Positions 1 to 6,818 of a DNA stretch of 9,303 nucleotides are shown here, piece by piece (position 1 is the stretch's first letter; each line of letters starts with the position of its first letter). This stretch comes from Candidatus Poribacteria bacterium. GTDB lineage: Bacteria > Poribacteria > DTPJ01 > WJIO01. The notes beneath the pieces are model-generated. The model saw only the letters and a program-made list of their open reading frames with translations. It searched no databases and had not been told where the DNA came from. The translations under genes were made by a program, and so were the position numbers. The stretch is from the NCBI GenBank assembly GCA_014730235.1, contig WJIO01000391.1, positions 1-9,303 on the forward strand, read 5' to 3'.

Positions 1-542
1 AGAATGCCCATATTGGTGAGAATTGCGTGATCAGTAAGGGTGTATATATTGATCACGACATCAAGATCGGAAATAATGTTAAAATACAGAATGGTGTATC
101 AGTTTATTATGGTACAACCGTTGAAGATGATGTTATCCTGGCCCCAAATGCTACTTTAACGAATGATTTATACCCAAGGTCTTTTTCAGATAATTGGGAA
201 ATAGTTCCTACTCTTATAAAAAAAGGTGCATCCGTTGGTGCAAATGCAACAGTAGTGTGTGGGGTTACATTAGATGAATATTGTATGATAGCCGCCGGTT
301 CTGTTGTCACAAAAAGCGTTCCTGCTCATGGTCTTGTAATGGGCAATCCGGGAAGACTTAAGGGCTTTGTATGTAAATGCGGTCGAAAGCTGGGATGCCG
401 AGAATCCAATTCCAATATAATGGGTAAAGACAAGGTCGAGTTAATTTGCAAGCATTGTGAAGAAATTGTAAAAATTAATCTGGAGCTTTACCGATTGGTA
501 TTTAAAGATTTAGAAGGTTTTGAAGTTTCTGAAATCCTGTAA
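1..542 (+). CDS. Sugar-nucleotide N-acetyltransferase, hexapeptide-repeat (WbpD-like), 5'-partial
   Basis: The gene runs in from outside the window. The reading frame is open from base 3 and encodes NAHIGENC before the GTG at 27, continuing the hexapeptide pattern, so that GTG is an internal Val and not the start. The visible 180 residues form left-handed beta-helix coils (IGENC, IGNNVKI, VEDDVILAP), then the TNDLYPR motif (about 162-182) seen in WbpD/WlbB-type acetyltransferases, then further coils and a GNPGR turn. These enzymes use acetyl-CoA to acetylate the 3-amino group of a UDP-amino sugar in the cytoplasm. After the helix comes a Cys-rich tail (C at codons 372, 378 and 396, then CxxC at 447-456) that looks like a zinc knuckle. 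The next gene, an NAD-dependent sugar-nucleotide dehydrogenase 56 bp downstream, supports a role in diacetamido-sugar synthesis. The fold is certain; the exact substrate is inferred. Confidence 0.87.
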   Translation, partial: NAHIGENCVISKGVYIDHDIKIGNNVKIQNGVSVYYGTTVEDDVILAPNATLTNDLYPRSFSDNWEIVPTLIKKGASVGANATVVCGVTLDEYCMIAAGSVVTKSVPAHGLVMGNPGRLKGFVCKCGRKLGCRESNSNIMGKDKVELICKHCEEIVKINLELYRLVFKDLEGFEVSEIL

Positions 543-585
543 AAACAAAAAACGATATAGTGTTGTATATAAAAGAATTGAAGCC

Positions 586-591
586 AAGGAG
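586..591 (+). promoter_or_regulatory. Shine-Dalgarno AAGGAG fixing the start of the dehydrogenase
   Basis: AAGGAG lies 7 bases before the ATG at 599. It favours that ATG over an in-frame GTG at 560, which has no comparable site. The ATG also puts the Rossmann strand (KLKVGVIGAGSMG) right at the N-terminus, as is usual in this family. Confidence 0.8.
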
Positions 592-598
592 TTTGAAT

Positions 599-1564
599 AT
601 GAAACTCAAAGTTGGTGTTATCGGTGCTGGTTCAATGGGGATAAATCATGTCCGGGTTTTATCCCATATGCAAGAAGCATCGCTGGTAGGAGTTGCTGAT
701 ATTGATGATAAAGCTTTAAAGAAAATCCATAAGATATATGAAGTTCCTGTGTTCAAAAATATAGAAGAACTTCTAAATCAGGATATTGATGCTGTTACCA
801 TAGCCGTACCAACAAGCTTACATCGGAATATAGCTCTTTTGGTTATTAAACATGGTCTACACCTTCTGGTTGAAAAACCTATTGCTGGGAATATACCTGA
901 TGCCGAAGAAATAATAGCAGCGGCGGATAAAAATGGTGTTAAGCTAATGGTGGGACATATAGAACGCTTTAATCCTATTATTCCTACAATTAGAAACGCA
1001 ATTTCAGGTGAGAGGATAATATCAATTGATATAACAAGGGTTGGCCCTTATCCGCCCAGAATTAAAGATGTGGGTGTAATTATTGATCTTGGAGTTCATG
1101 ATATTGACTTAATATGTTTTCTAACAAACTCAGATTTTGTGGATATAGATTGCCATATATCCAACAATTTTACTGAATTTGAAGATACGGCCATGCTTAC
1201 ATTTAGAATGAGCAATGGAACTCTGGCTCATGTCACAACCAACTGGATAACACCTTTTAAACGTCGTATGATACAGATTGCAACTCCAGATAAGTTTATA
1301 GAGGGTAATTTTATAACCATGCAAGCTATTGAATATAGCGGATTCAGAGAAAATCACGGTAGTCACGTTGTCAGTCCTCTAAGAACCCAGATTGGAGAGC
1401 CATTAAAACTTGAATTAAAGGCCTTTATTGATAGTGTCAGTAATAATATAGAGCTACCTATTACTGGTGAAGATGGTTTAAAAGCTTTGACTATCGCCAC
1501 TGAATGTCTAAAAATTGGACATAATAGCTATTTTACTGATATAAAACAAAGAAATCTGGTATGA
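599..1564 (+). CDS. Gfo/Idh/MocA oxidoreductase, probable UDP-GlcNAc 3-dehydrogenase
   Basis: A 321-residue NAD(P)-dependent sugar or sugar-nucleotide dehydrogenase. The N-terminal Rossmann fold has GAGSMG at residues 9-14 and the family signature EKP at 92-94. GHIERFNP (119-126) and DLGVHDIDL (163-171, with the likely catalytic His167 and Asp163) belong to the C-terminal catalytic domain. The runs RVGPYPPRIKDVG and GHIERFNP recall enzymes annotated as UDP-N-acetylglucosamine 3-dehydrogenase, which oxidise C3 of UDP-GlcNAc before amination. The N-acetyltransferase just upstream would act two steps later in the same route, which supports this; the PLP aminotransferase in between is not in the window. 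The family is certain. The exact substrate is inferred from motif resemblance and neighbours; another UDP-sugar or a plain sugar is possible. The gene ends in an ATGA overlap with the next one. Confidence 0.88.
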   Translation: MKLKVGVIGAGSMGINHVRVLSHMQEASLVGVADIDDKALKKIHKIYEVPVFKNIEELLNQDIDAVTIAVPTSLHRNIALLVIKHGLHLLVEKPIAGNIPDAEEIIAAADKNGVKLMVGHIERFNPIIPTIRNAISGERIISIDITRVGPYPPRIKDVGVIIDLGVHDIDLICFLTNSDFVDIDCHISNNFTEFEDTAMLTFRMSNGTLAHVTTNWITPFKRRMIQIATPDKFIEGNFITMQAIEYSGFRENHGSHVVSPLRTQIGEPLKLELKAFIDSVSNNIELPITGEDGLKALTIATECLKIGHNSYFTDIKQRNLV

Positions 1565-3198
1565 AATTAGTTTTGGCTATACTTATTCTGCTTTTCCTGC
1601 CCTGTATATCTTTCTCTTCCTCCCTGGTCAATGTTCCTCTGGATCATTGGTCATATAATTTTATAGCAAGACTTCAGGCGAAGGGTTTACTTACTGAGTA
1701 TCTCAGGAGTTCTGTACCGTATTCTCGGGGTGAAATGGCTGATATGGCCTATTCTCTCTCAAATTTTTATAAGGATGGGAGAATTAAACTCAACCCTCTG
1801 GAATTGGAACTCTTGGAAGAAATGAAAAATGAATTTACCTTTGAATTAACCCGTAAATATCCGGAGTATTCTACTAAAGAGGGAAATAAACATATACTTG
1901 ATTGGGTTGATGAGGACAGGTATATTACCGCAAGTCTTGCTCTATCTCAACAGGCATCCCTTGTTGGTAATGACAAATCTTACCTAAGTAAGCTGGAAGT
2001 CCTGACCTATGGTAATATTTCGAACAATCTGTCTTTTTATAACCACAGCGAAGCATCATATGAAGCAATAAAGGAATTGCCTTTATGGAAGCTGGATGGT
2101 AATGATCCAAGATATAAACGCTATCCCTGGTCTGCTTTAAGTAACTCATATGTTGTTCTGGGGAATTCAAAAATAAATCTGTTGGTGGGAAAAGATGAAA
2201 TAAGATGGGGCCCTGGCTATCATGGGACTATTGGTTTATCTGGGGTAAATCCGGCTTTTGACAGCATAAAAATTCGGACTAAATTGTGGAAATTTAACTT
2301 TACAAGTCTTTTAGGGTTTCTTAGAGATGATCTTACCAAGAAATACAGGAGTGATTTACCCAGCAAATATCTTGCAGCCCATCGTGTGGATATAATGATC
2401 CATCCAGGTATTACATTGGCGTGGCAAGAAGCATATATATTTACCGAAAAGCTGCATATAGAACTTGTGAATCCCTTTATGCCATATCAGATGGCAGAAG
2501 ATTACCTGGGAGAAATAGGCAATAACACCATGGAGGGGGATATTGAAATAACCCTCATACCCAATGTTGAGCTATACGCATCTCTGTTTCTGGATGATTT
2601 TCATACGGATAAGAACCCATTTAAATATACCGGTTTCGGTTGGGCGGGATTGGCTGGTTTTTTCTGGACAGATCCATTTAGTCTTGATAATACCAACCTG
2701 ATTATGGAATACGCAAGGGTAGAGCCCTGGACATATACTCATAAAGGCACTCGTCAAGCTCCTCCCATTCCAACATCATACAAGCATTTTGATGTACCTT
2801 TAGGACACTGGATGGGACCAAATGCAGATGATCTTTATATCAATGCTGGTTGGTGGATAAATAAGAATTTATCGACAAATTTTATATACAATAGAATAAG
2901 ACGGGGAGAAGAAGGTAGTAATATAAATATTTCACCGCTATATTCAAGTTATTACGACGGAACGAAAAAGGAATTTCTCGGAGGAATTGTCGAGGAAACC
3001 AATTCTATCGGTTTAACCCTGGAATATAGAGTGTTTGAGAGATTTAATCTGAATTTAGGATATAAATATACAAAAATTAACAACAGACAAAAGGAAGAAG
3101 TAGATCTTCCGGAAAACGACAAAAATAAATTAGAGTGGAAGGAAGGTTGGAATACAAATGAGAATGAATTTTATTTATCACTTAGGTTTGTATACTAA
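1561..3198 (+). CDS. Wzi-family capsule-assembly-like outer-membrane protein
   Basis: A 545-residue secreted protein. A hydrophobic signal peptide (about 1-20) ends near SFSS. Cys15 follows Pro, so it is a poor lipobox and signal peptidase I is more likely. Residues 24-70 (VPLDHWSYNFIARLQAKGLL, then PYSRGEMADM) resemble the short SLH-like helical segment often found at the front of Wzi-type proteins. The core block VGKDEIRWGPGYHG (209-222), followed by LS and an NPAFD turn, matches the characteristic R/K-W-GPG region of the Caps_assemb_Wzi family. The rest is rich in alternating aromatic strands and ends EFYLSLRFVY, a C-terminal beta-signal expected for a barrel inserted by BAM. Wzi binds capsular polysaccharide at the outer membrane, and the two sugar-nucleotide genes upstream fit that. 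The start overlaps the previous stop (ATGA) with little Shine-Dalgarno, so coupling is likely. It could instead be a general barrel of unknown role. Confidence 0.82.
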   Translation: MKLVLAILILLFLPCISFSSSLVNVPLDHWSYNFIARLQAKGLLTEYLRSSVPYSRGEMADMAYSLSNFYKDGRIKLNPLELELLEEMKNEFTFELTRKYPEYSTKEGNKHILDWVDEDRYITASLALSQQASLVGNDKSYLSKLEVLTYGNISNNLSFYNHSEASYEAIKELPLWKLDGNDPRYKRYPWSALSNSYVVLGNSKINLLVGKDEIRWGPGYHGTIGLSGVNPAFDSIKIRTKLWKFNFTSLLGFLRDDLTKKYRSDLPSKYLAAHRVDIMIHPGITLAWQEAYIFTEKLHIELVNPFMPYQMAEDYLGEIGNNTMEGDIEITLIPNVELYASLFLDDFHTDKNPFKYTGFGWAGLAGFFWTDPFSLDNTNLIMEYARVEPWTYTHKGTRQAPPIPTSYKHFDVPLGHWMGPNADDLYINAGWWINKNLSTNFIYNRIRRGEEGSNINISPLYSSYYDGTKKEFLGGIVEETNSIGLTLEYRVFERFNLNLGYKYTKINNRQKEEVDLPENDKNKLEWKEGWNTNENEFYLSLRFVY

Positions 3199-3841
3199 AA
3201 GTGCAAATACTTGATATTCTACAATCCGAACATAAAGGTTTCTTTTTACAGAAATTTTTGCAATGCACAACAATAAGAGCATGGTATTCGTTATATATAT
3301 TTACATCTGAAGGTATTTCCCACATAAAGAAATTTTGTATTTCTTTATAACTAACCTCTCCCATCCAACTATAACCCAACCTGTTGAATAATCTCCTGGT
3401 ATAAGCATCTACCACAAAAATTAGACGGTTAAAAGCATACAGTAAAATACTGTCAGCCGTCTCTGGCCCAATCCCGTTGATTTCCAGAAGTTCCCCCCTC
3501 AACCGAGTCAAAGGTAATACACTGAATCTATTCATATTTGATTCATGTAGTTTAAAATATTCCAGCAGGTTTATTAACCTTTTGTATTTTACATTAAAGA
3601 AACCGACAGGTTTGATTAATAATTTTACATAATCGGGCTTTGCATTCAATAACTTTAATAAATCCAAAAGCTCTGACTTTTTTAGATTATCAATAGCTCT
3701 GGCAACATTAGTCCAGGATGTATTTTGTGTAAGAACCGCACCCAGGGATATCTCAAGCCATCCATCACCGGGCCACCAGTTCTGACTGCCGTATATTTCA
3801 TATAGAGCTTTATAAATGGATAACACTGAAGGAAGTTTCAT
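3182..3841 (-). CDS. Endonuclease III-family DNA glycosylase, MagIII-like (HhH-GPD, 4Fe-4S)
   Basis: A 219-residue base-excision-repair glycosylase. The NWWPGDGWLEISLGAVLTQN block (21-40) is the N-terminal signature of MagIII/EndoIII-like enzymes. The helix-hairpin-helix is at 119-135 (LEINGIGPETAD) and the catalytic Asp is Asp145 in VVDAYTRR. Cys198, 204, 207 and 213 give C-x5-C-x2-C-x5-C, a standard [4Fe-4S] arrangement in this superfamily. The HhH position that carries Lys in bifunctional EndoIII is Glu127 here, so a monofunctional glycosylase without AP-lyase activity, such as a 3-methyladenine type, is more likely. It is the last gene of the minus-strand run, 19 bp after the dehydrogenase. 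No clear Shine-Dalgarno precedes the ATG, but no alternative start looks better. Its 3' end overlaps the convergent wzi-like gene by 17 bp. Substrate range is inferred. Confidence 0.87.
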   Translation of the reverse strand: MKLPSVLSIYKALYEIYGSQNWWPGDGWLEISLGAVLTQNTSWTNVARAIDNLKKSELLDLLKLLNAKPDYVKLLIKPVGFFNVKYKRLINLLEYFKLHESNMNRFSVLPLTRLRGELLEINGIGPETADSILLYAFNRLIFVVDAYTRRLFNRLGYSWMGEVSYKEIQNFFMWEIPSDVNIYNEYHALIVVHCKNFCKKKPLCSDCRISSICTFSIQT

Positions 3842-3860
3842 ATTTTTCAGCAGGAAAATT

Positions 3861-4850
3861 CTATTGAATTAATAAGACTTTACCTTCTAAACCACTGGAG
3901 AAACGACGATATGCTTCATTAGCTTCTTTCAGGGGGAATTGATTTGTGATAATTCTGGTAACCTGAAGACCGTTTCTCACCATGTTTAACATTCCCACAT
4001 AATCGCTGAAATGGCAAACCCAATTTCCCATAACCCTCAAGTTTTTACGATAAATCAAACGCTGTGGATCCATAGTCTGCTTTCCGCTGCCTATTATCAT
4101 GACTATGCCTTCAGGCTTTGTAATATCTAGTGCCATGTCCAGGGTTTCCTGCTGACCACAGCATTCAAAACATCTATCCGGGCCCAGACCACCTGTTAAG
4201 TCCAGCAATACATCCCTGAGATTATCTACTTCATTTGGATTGATTACCTTCCATGCTCCAAGACCTTTAGCCAGTTCCAGTCGATGGGTATTCATATCTA
4301 CAGCAATAATCTGAGCACCTAAAAAAGTCTGGACAAGGACAAATCCCAGTCCTACAGGACCAACCCCAAAAACACAGTTGACGTCACCAGCTTTTGTACC
4401 TGACCGCATACTTGCGCCATACGGAACCCCCAGACCATCTCCAGATAATAAAACCCCAGTGGCATCGTCAATATCATCAGCCAGATGATGAAGCCATATA
4501 TCCTTTGACACAACATATTCACTATGGGTATTATTTAACCCCTGAGCTTCTTTGCAAAAATCGGGTTTTCCTTGTAAGCACCAGAAACAATTCCCACATC
4601 CCTGTATTGTGGAGACTCCAACCCGGTCACCTTCTTTAACTTTTCTTGAGCCGTTGGTATCGTATACAATTCCCATTACCTCATGACCGGGATTTCCATC
4701 CATAGGTTCAGGACTTCTATATCTACCCATTTCACTCCCGCATATTGCACTTATACCAACTTTTACCAGAACTTCACCGTCTCCGGGTTCAGGATCATCT
4801 AATTCCGTAACTTCAATTCTGCTATTACCCAAAAACTTTACCCCGCGCAT
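3861..4850 (-). CDS. Zinc-dependent alcohol/polyol dehydrogenase (MDR family)
   Basis: A 329-residue medium-chain dehydrogenase/reductase. Catalytic zinc ligands are visible at Cys37 and in GHE (His56, Glu57), with Asp138 in SGDGLGVPYG a possible further ligand. The structural zinc lobe is complete: Cys85, 88, 91 and 99 in GCGNCFWCLQGKPDFC. The cofactor fold has GVGPVG (162-167), and an acidic Asp185 at the end of the second strand predicts NAD over NADP. It would oxidise an alcohol, sugar alcohol or threonine-like substrate; nothing in the sequence or neighbourhood fixes which. GGAGG at 4857-4861 lies 6 bases before the ATG. The gene starts 21 bp after the MscS-like gene and ends 19 bp before the glycosylase gene. 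Length is slightly below the usual 340-350, without a missing domain. Confidence 0.9.
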   Translation of the reverse strand: MRGVKFLGNSRIEVTELDDPEPGDGEVLVKVGISAICGSEMGRYRSPEPMDGNPGHEVMGIVYDTNGSRKVKEGDRVGVSTIQGCGNCFWCLQGKPDFCKEAQGLNNTHSEYVVSKDIWLHHLADDIDDATGVLLSGDGLGVPYGASMRSGTKAGDVNCVFGVGPVGLGFVLVQTFLGAQIIAVDMNTHRLELAKGLGAWKVINPNEVDNLRDVLLDLTGGLGPDRCFECCGQQETLDMALDITKPEGIVMIIGSGKQTMDPQRLIYRKNLRVMGNWVCHFSDYVGMLNMVRNGLQVTRIITNQFPLKEANEAYRRFSSGLEGKVLLIQ

Positions 4851-4871
4851 ATTTTACCTCCAAAATATTAA

Positions 4872-5726
4872 TTATTCCCGAAAGAAATGCACATCTCTTT
4901 GAGGGAAAGGAATAGTAACATCATGATCCCTGAAAGCCTTATCAATGGCATAATTTAAGTCGCTGGTGATAGGCAACTTTCTTCGGGGACTGATAATCCA
5001 GGTCCTCAGGATGAAATTCAGGGAAGAATCACCAAATTCGCTAAACAATACATCAGGTTTAGGATTATCCAGCACCTCTGTATGTTTTTCAGCAACTTCA
5101 AGGAGTAATTTTGTTACCAATTCTGTATCTGAACCATAAGCAACTCCCACAGGTATTTTTATCCTGACTTTTGGATCACCAACTGACCAATTGGTTACAG
5201 TGTCCTCAATGAATTTGGAATTTGGCACTATAAGTGTAATATTATCGAGAGTTATAATGGTAGTAGATCTCATGTCTATAGATTCAACAACACCGCTTGT
5301 ATCTCCTACATCAATATAATCTCCTACACTTACAGGACGCTCAAAGAGAAGTATTATACCCGAAACAAAATTTGATGTGATATTCTGTAATCCAAAGGCA
5401 ATACCTACACCAACAAGACCGAATATTACCGTAAGACTGTTTAACTGTATACCTACAAGGTTGATCGCAAAAAGAAAGCCTATCACCATTAGAATATAAT
5501 GTATTATACGCTGTATAACAAATTGGGCACCATCGGCCATCTTAAAGCGAGGTAGTATGCGTTTTTTTAGTATCCTTCTGACTAACTTGGATATCAATAA
5601 AAAACCAAGCAGAACAAGAATTAACTCTATTATTATAGCAAGAGTTATAGGCTTTTCTCCTAATGGAAACAGCTTAATCTCAAATATTTCCCTGAATCTA
5701 GATATTAACTCTTTAAATCTTTCCAT
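4872..5726 (-). CDS. MscS-family mechanosensitive ion channel
   Basis: A 284-residue inner-membrane channel of minimal MscS size. Three transmembrane segments are visible: about 27-48, 75-93, and the pore helix at 97-128. The last has the Gly/Ala-rich pattern GLVGVGIAFGLQN followed by SNFVSGIILLFERPV, the MscS hallmark. A beta domain follows (VGDYIDVGDTSGVVESIDMRST, then VPNSKF), and the protein ends near IPFPQRDVHF, as in typical members. Such channels open under membrane tension and release solutes during hypo-osmotic shock. The ATG directly abuts the TAG of the nuclease gene, and AAAGGAAA (5732-5739) inside the end of that gene is the probable ribosome binding site, so translation is likely coupled. 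No functional link to the neighbouring repair genes is evident. Confidence 0.95.
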   Translation of the reverse strand: MERFKELISRFREIFEIKLFPLGEKPITLAIIIELILVLLGFLLISKLVRRILKKRILPRFKMADGAQFVIQRIIHYILMVIGFLFAINLVGIQLNSLTVIFGLVGVGIAFGLQNITSNFVSGIILLFERPVSVGDYIDVGDTSGVVESIDMRSTTIITLDNITLIVPNSKFIEDTVTNWSVGDPKVRIKIPVGVAYGSDTELVTKLLLEVAEKHTEVLDNPKPDVLFSEFGDSSLNFILRTWIISPRRKLPITSDLNYAIDKAFRDHDVTIPFPQRDVHFFRE

Positions 5727-6818
5727 CTAACTTTCCTTTTGATTAATCAATTCTAATCGCTTTTTGCGTATTTGTTTTAAGACCCGGATAACGCGATTTT
5801 TGTCAATAATACAAACCGAGACATCATTGGTATCAGGTTTAAATTTACAATCTTCCACAGTTGCCAATATTCCCCGGATTGGTATTCCTCTTTCAAGAAA
5901 AGAATAAAGGATTTTTGATTTAGGTGCATTATCCAGATATCGCCGCAGTTGATTATAATGTTCTCTATTTAACTTCCCACGTTTGAGTTCCACAAGAATT
6001 AACTCTTCAGATTCAGGATCAAAGAATACCATATCAACTATATGCTTATCCTTTTCTTCTGTGAAAATATGATGCTGACGGTCGACTAATTCAACAGGTT
6101 GTTTAAACAACAGATCATAGGATTCCTCTATGGCATCTTCCAGGTTTTTCTCAGTATCAACAGCTTCATATTCCGCATTTAAAACATGGTGTATTTCAGA
6201 TGCCTTTTTCTTTCCTATACCTCTCATACAAAGAAGATCATCCTCATTAGCATTTATTATATCCCTGACATTTCCGAAATGCTGAAGTAAATCTCTGGCC
6301 ATTATCCTTCCACATCCAGGAAGCATTTCAATAATACGCCGCTGCATATCTGGTAAATCCGTAGCCTTTCGCTTTGGGACAAGGGATATTTCAGGTATAC
6401 CCACTTGCTCATGACGGGTCATCATTGTTATAAGGCTTATTGTATCCTCTAAATTTGCAGTAGATAGGACATTTATACCATACTGGATCATCATGGACGA
6501 AAGCGCACCTCGAACAGCCTGGGGATCAAACATGGTGTATTCATAATTTATCTCACCTTCTACTATCAATACAGGGATATGAAAATGCTCTCGAAGGTAG
6601 ATAGCACTGGTAAAGAGTGTTTTATCCATAATACCCCGCAGAAAGCCGCTGCCGGTTCTGCGTTCTATAGCCAATCTTTGACTGATAATATAGCGATCCA
6701 CATTCCCCTCATCTTCTTCAATGGGTACTATGTTTATACCAAGTTCTGCCAGTTTTTTAGCCGGTTTACCATCTGGTTTTGTGGTTGATATATTTAAAAC
6801 TGATAGATCTATGTCCAT
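5727..6818 (-). CDS. Composite nuclease: ERCC4/XPF-like domain, HhH pair, NucS-like PD-(D/E)XK domain
   Basis: A 363-residue DNA-processing protein with three parts. Residues 1-148 match an XPF/Hef-type ERCC4 nuclease fold: YIISQRLAIERRTG (43-56), then LFTSAIYLREHFHIPVLIVEG (68-88). The canonical VDxRE, GDY and ERKxxxD residues are altered: no RE pair, DRY in place of GDY, ERR in place of ERK, Gly58 near the last Asp. This domain may be weak or inactive. Residues 160-215 hold two helix-hairpin-helix units (LPGCGRIMARDLL and MRGIGKKKASEI) for DNA binding. Residues 240-350 resemble the C-terminal catalytic domain of NucS/EndoMS: Asp262, Glu277-Leu-Lys279 in VELKRG, Gln290 and Tyr294, then RGILAT. 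That site looks intact. The start overlaps the gltX stop (TAATG). The role is inferred as structure- or mismatch-specific DNA cleavage in repair; the target is unknown. Confidence 0.82.
   Translation of the reverse strand: MDIDLSVLNISTTKPDGKPAKKLAELGINIVPIEEDEGNVDRYIISQRLAIERRTGSGFLRGIMDKTLFTSAIYLREHFHIPVLIVEGEINYEYTMFDPQAVRGALSSMMIQYGINVLSTANLEDTISLITMMTRHEQVGIPEISLVPKRKATDLPDMQRRIIEMLPGCGRIMARDLLQHFGNVRDIINANEDDLLCMRGIGKKKASEIHHVLNAEYEAVDTEKNLEDAIEESYDLLFKQPVELVDRQHHIFTEEKDKHIVDMVFFDPESEELILVELKRGKLNREHYNQLRRYLDNAPKSKILYSFLERGIPIRGILATVEDCKFKPDTNDVSVCIIDKNRVIRVLKQIRKKRLELINQKES

Noticed and set aside
27-29. GTG as the start of the acetyltransferase
   Set aside because: The frame is open to the window edge and encodes another hexapeptide coil, so the gene begins upstream.
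560-598. In-frame GTG start extending the dehydrogenase by 13 residues
   Set aside because: No Shine-Dalgarno at 560, whereas AAGGAG is well placed for the ATG at 599, and the Rossmann fold starts right after that ATG.
1603-1605. Cys15 of the Wzi-like protein as a lipoprotein attachment site
   Set aside because: Pro at -1 is incompatible with a standard lipobox; a signal peptidase I site near SFSS fits better.
3199-3212. Small stem AAGT/ACTT as a terminator for the wzi-like gene
   Set aside because: Only 4 bp, AT-rich and without a T tract.
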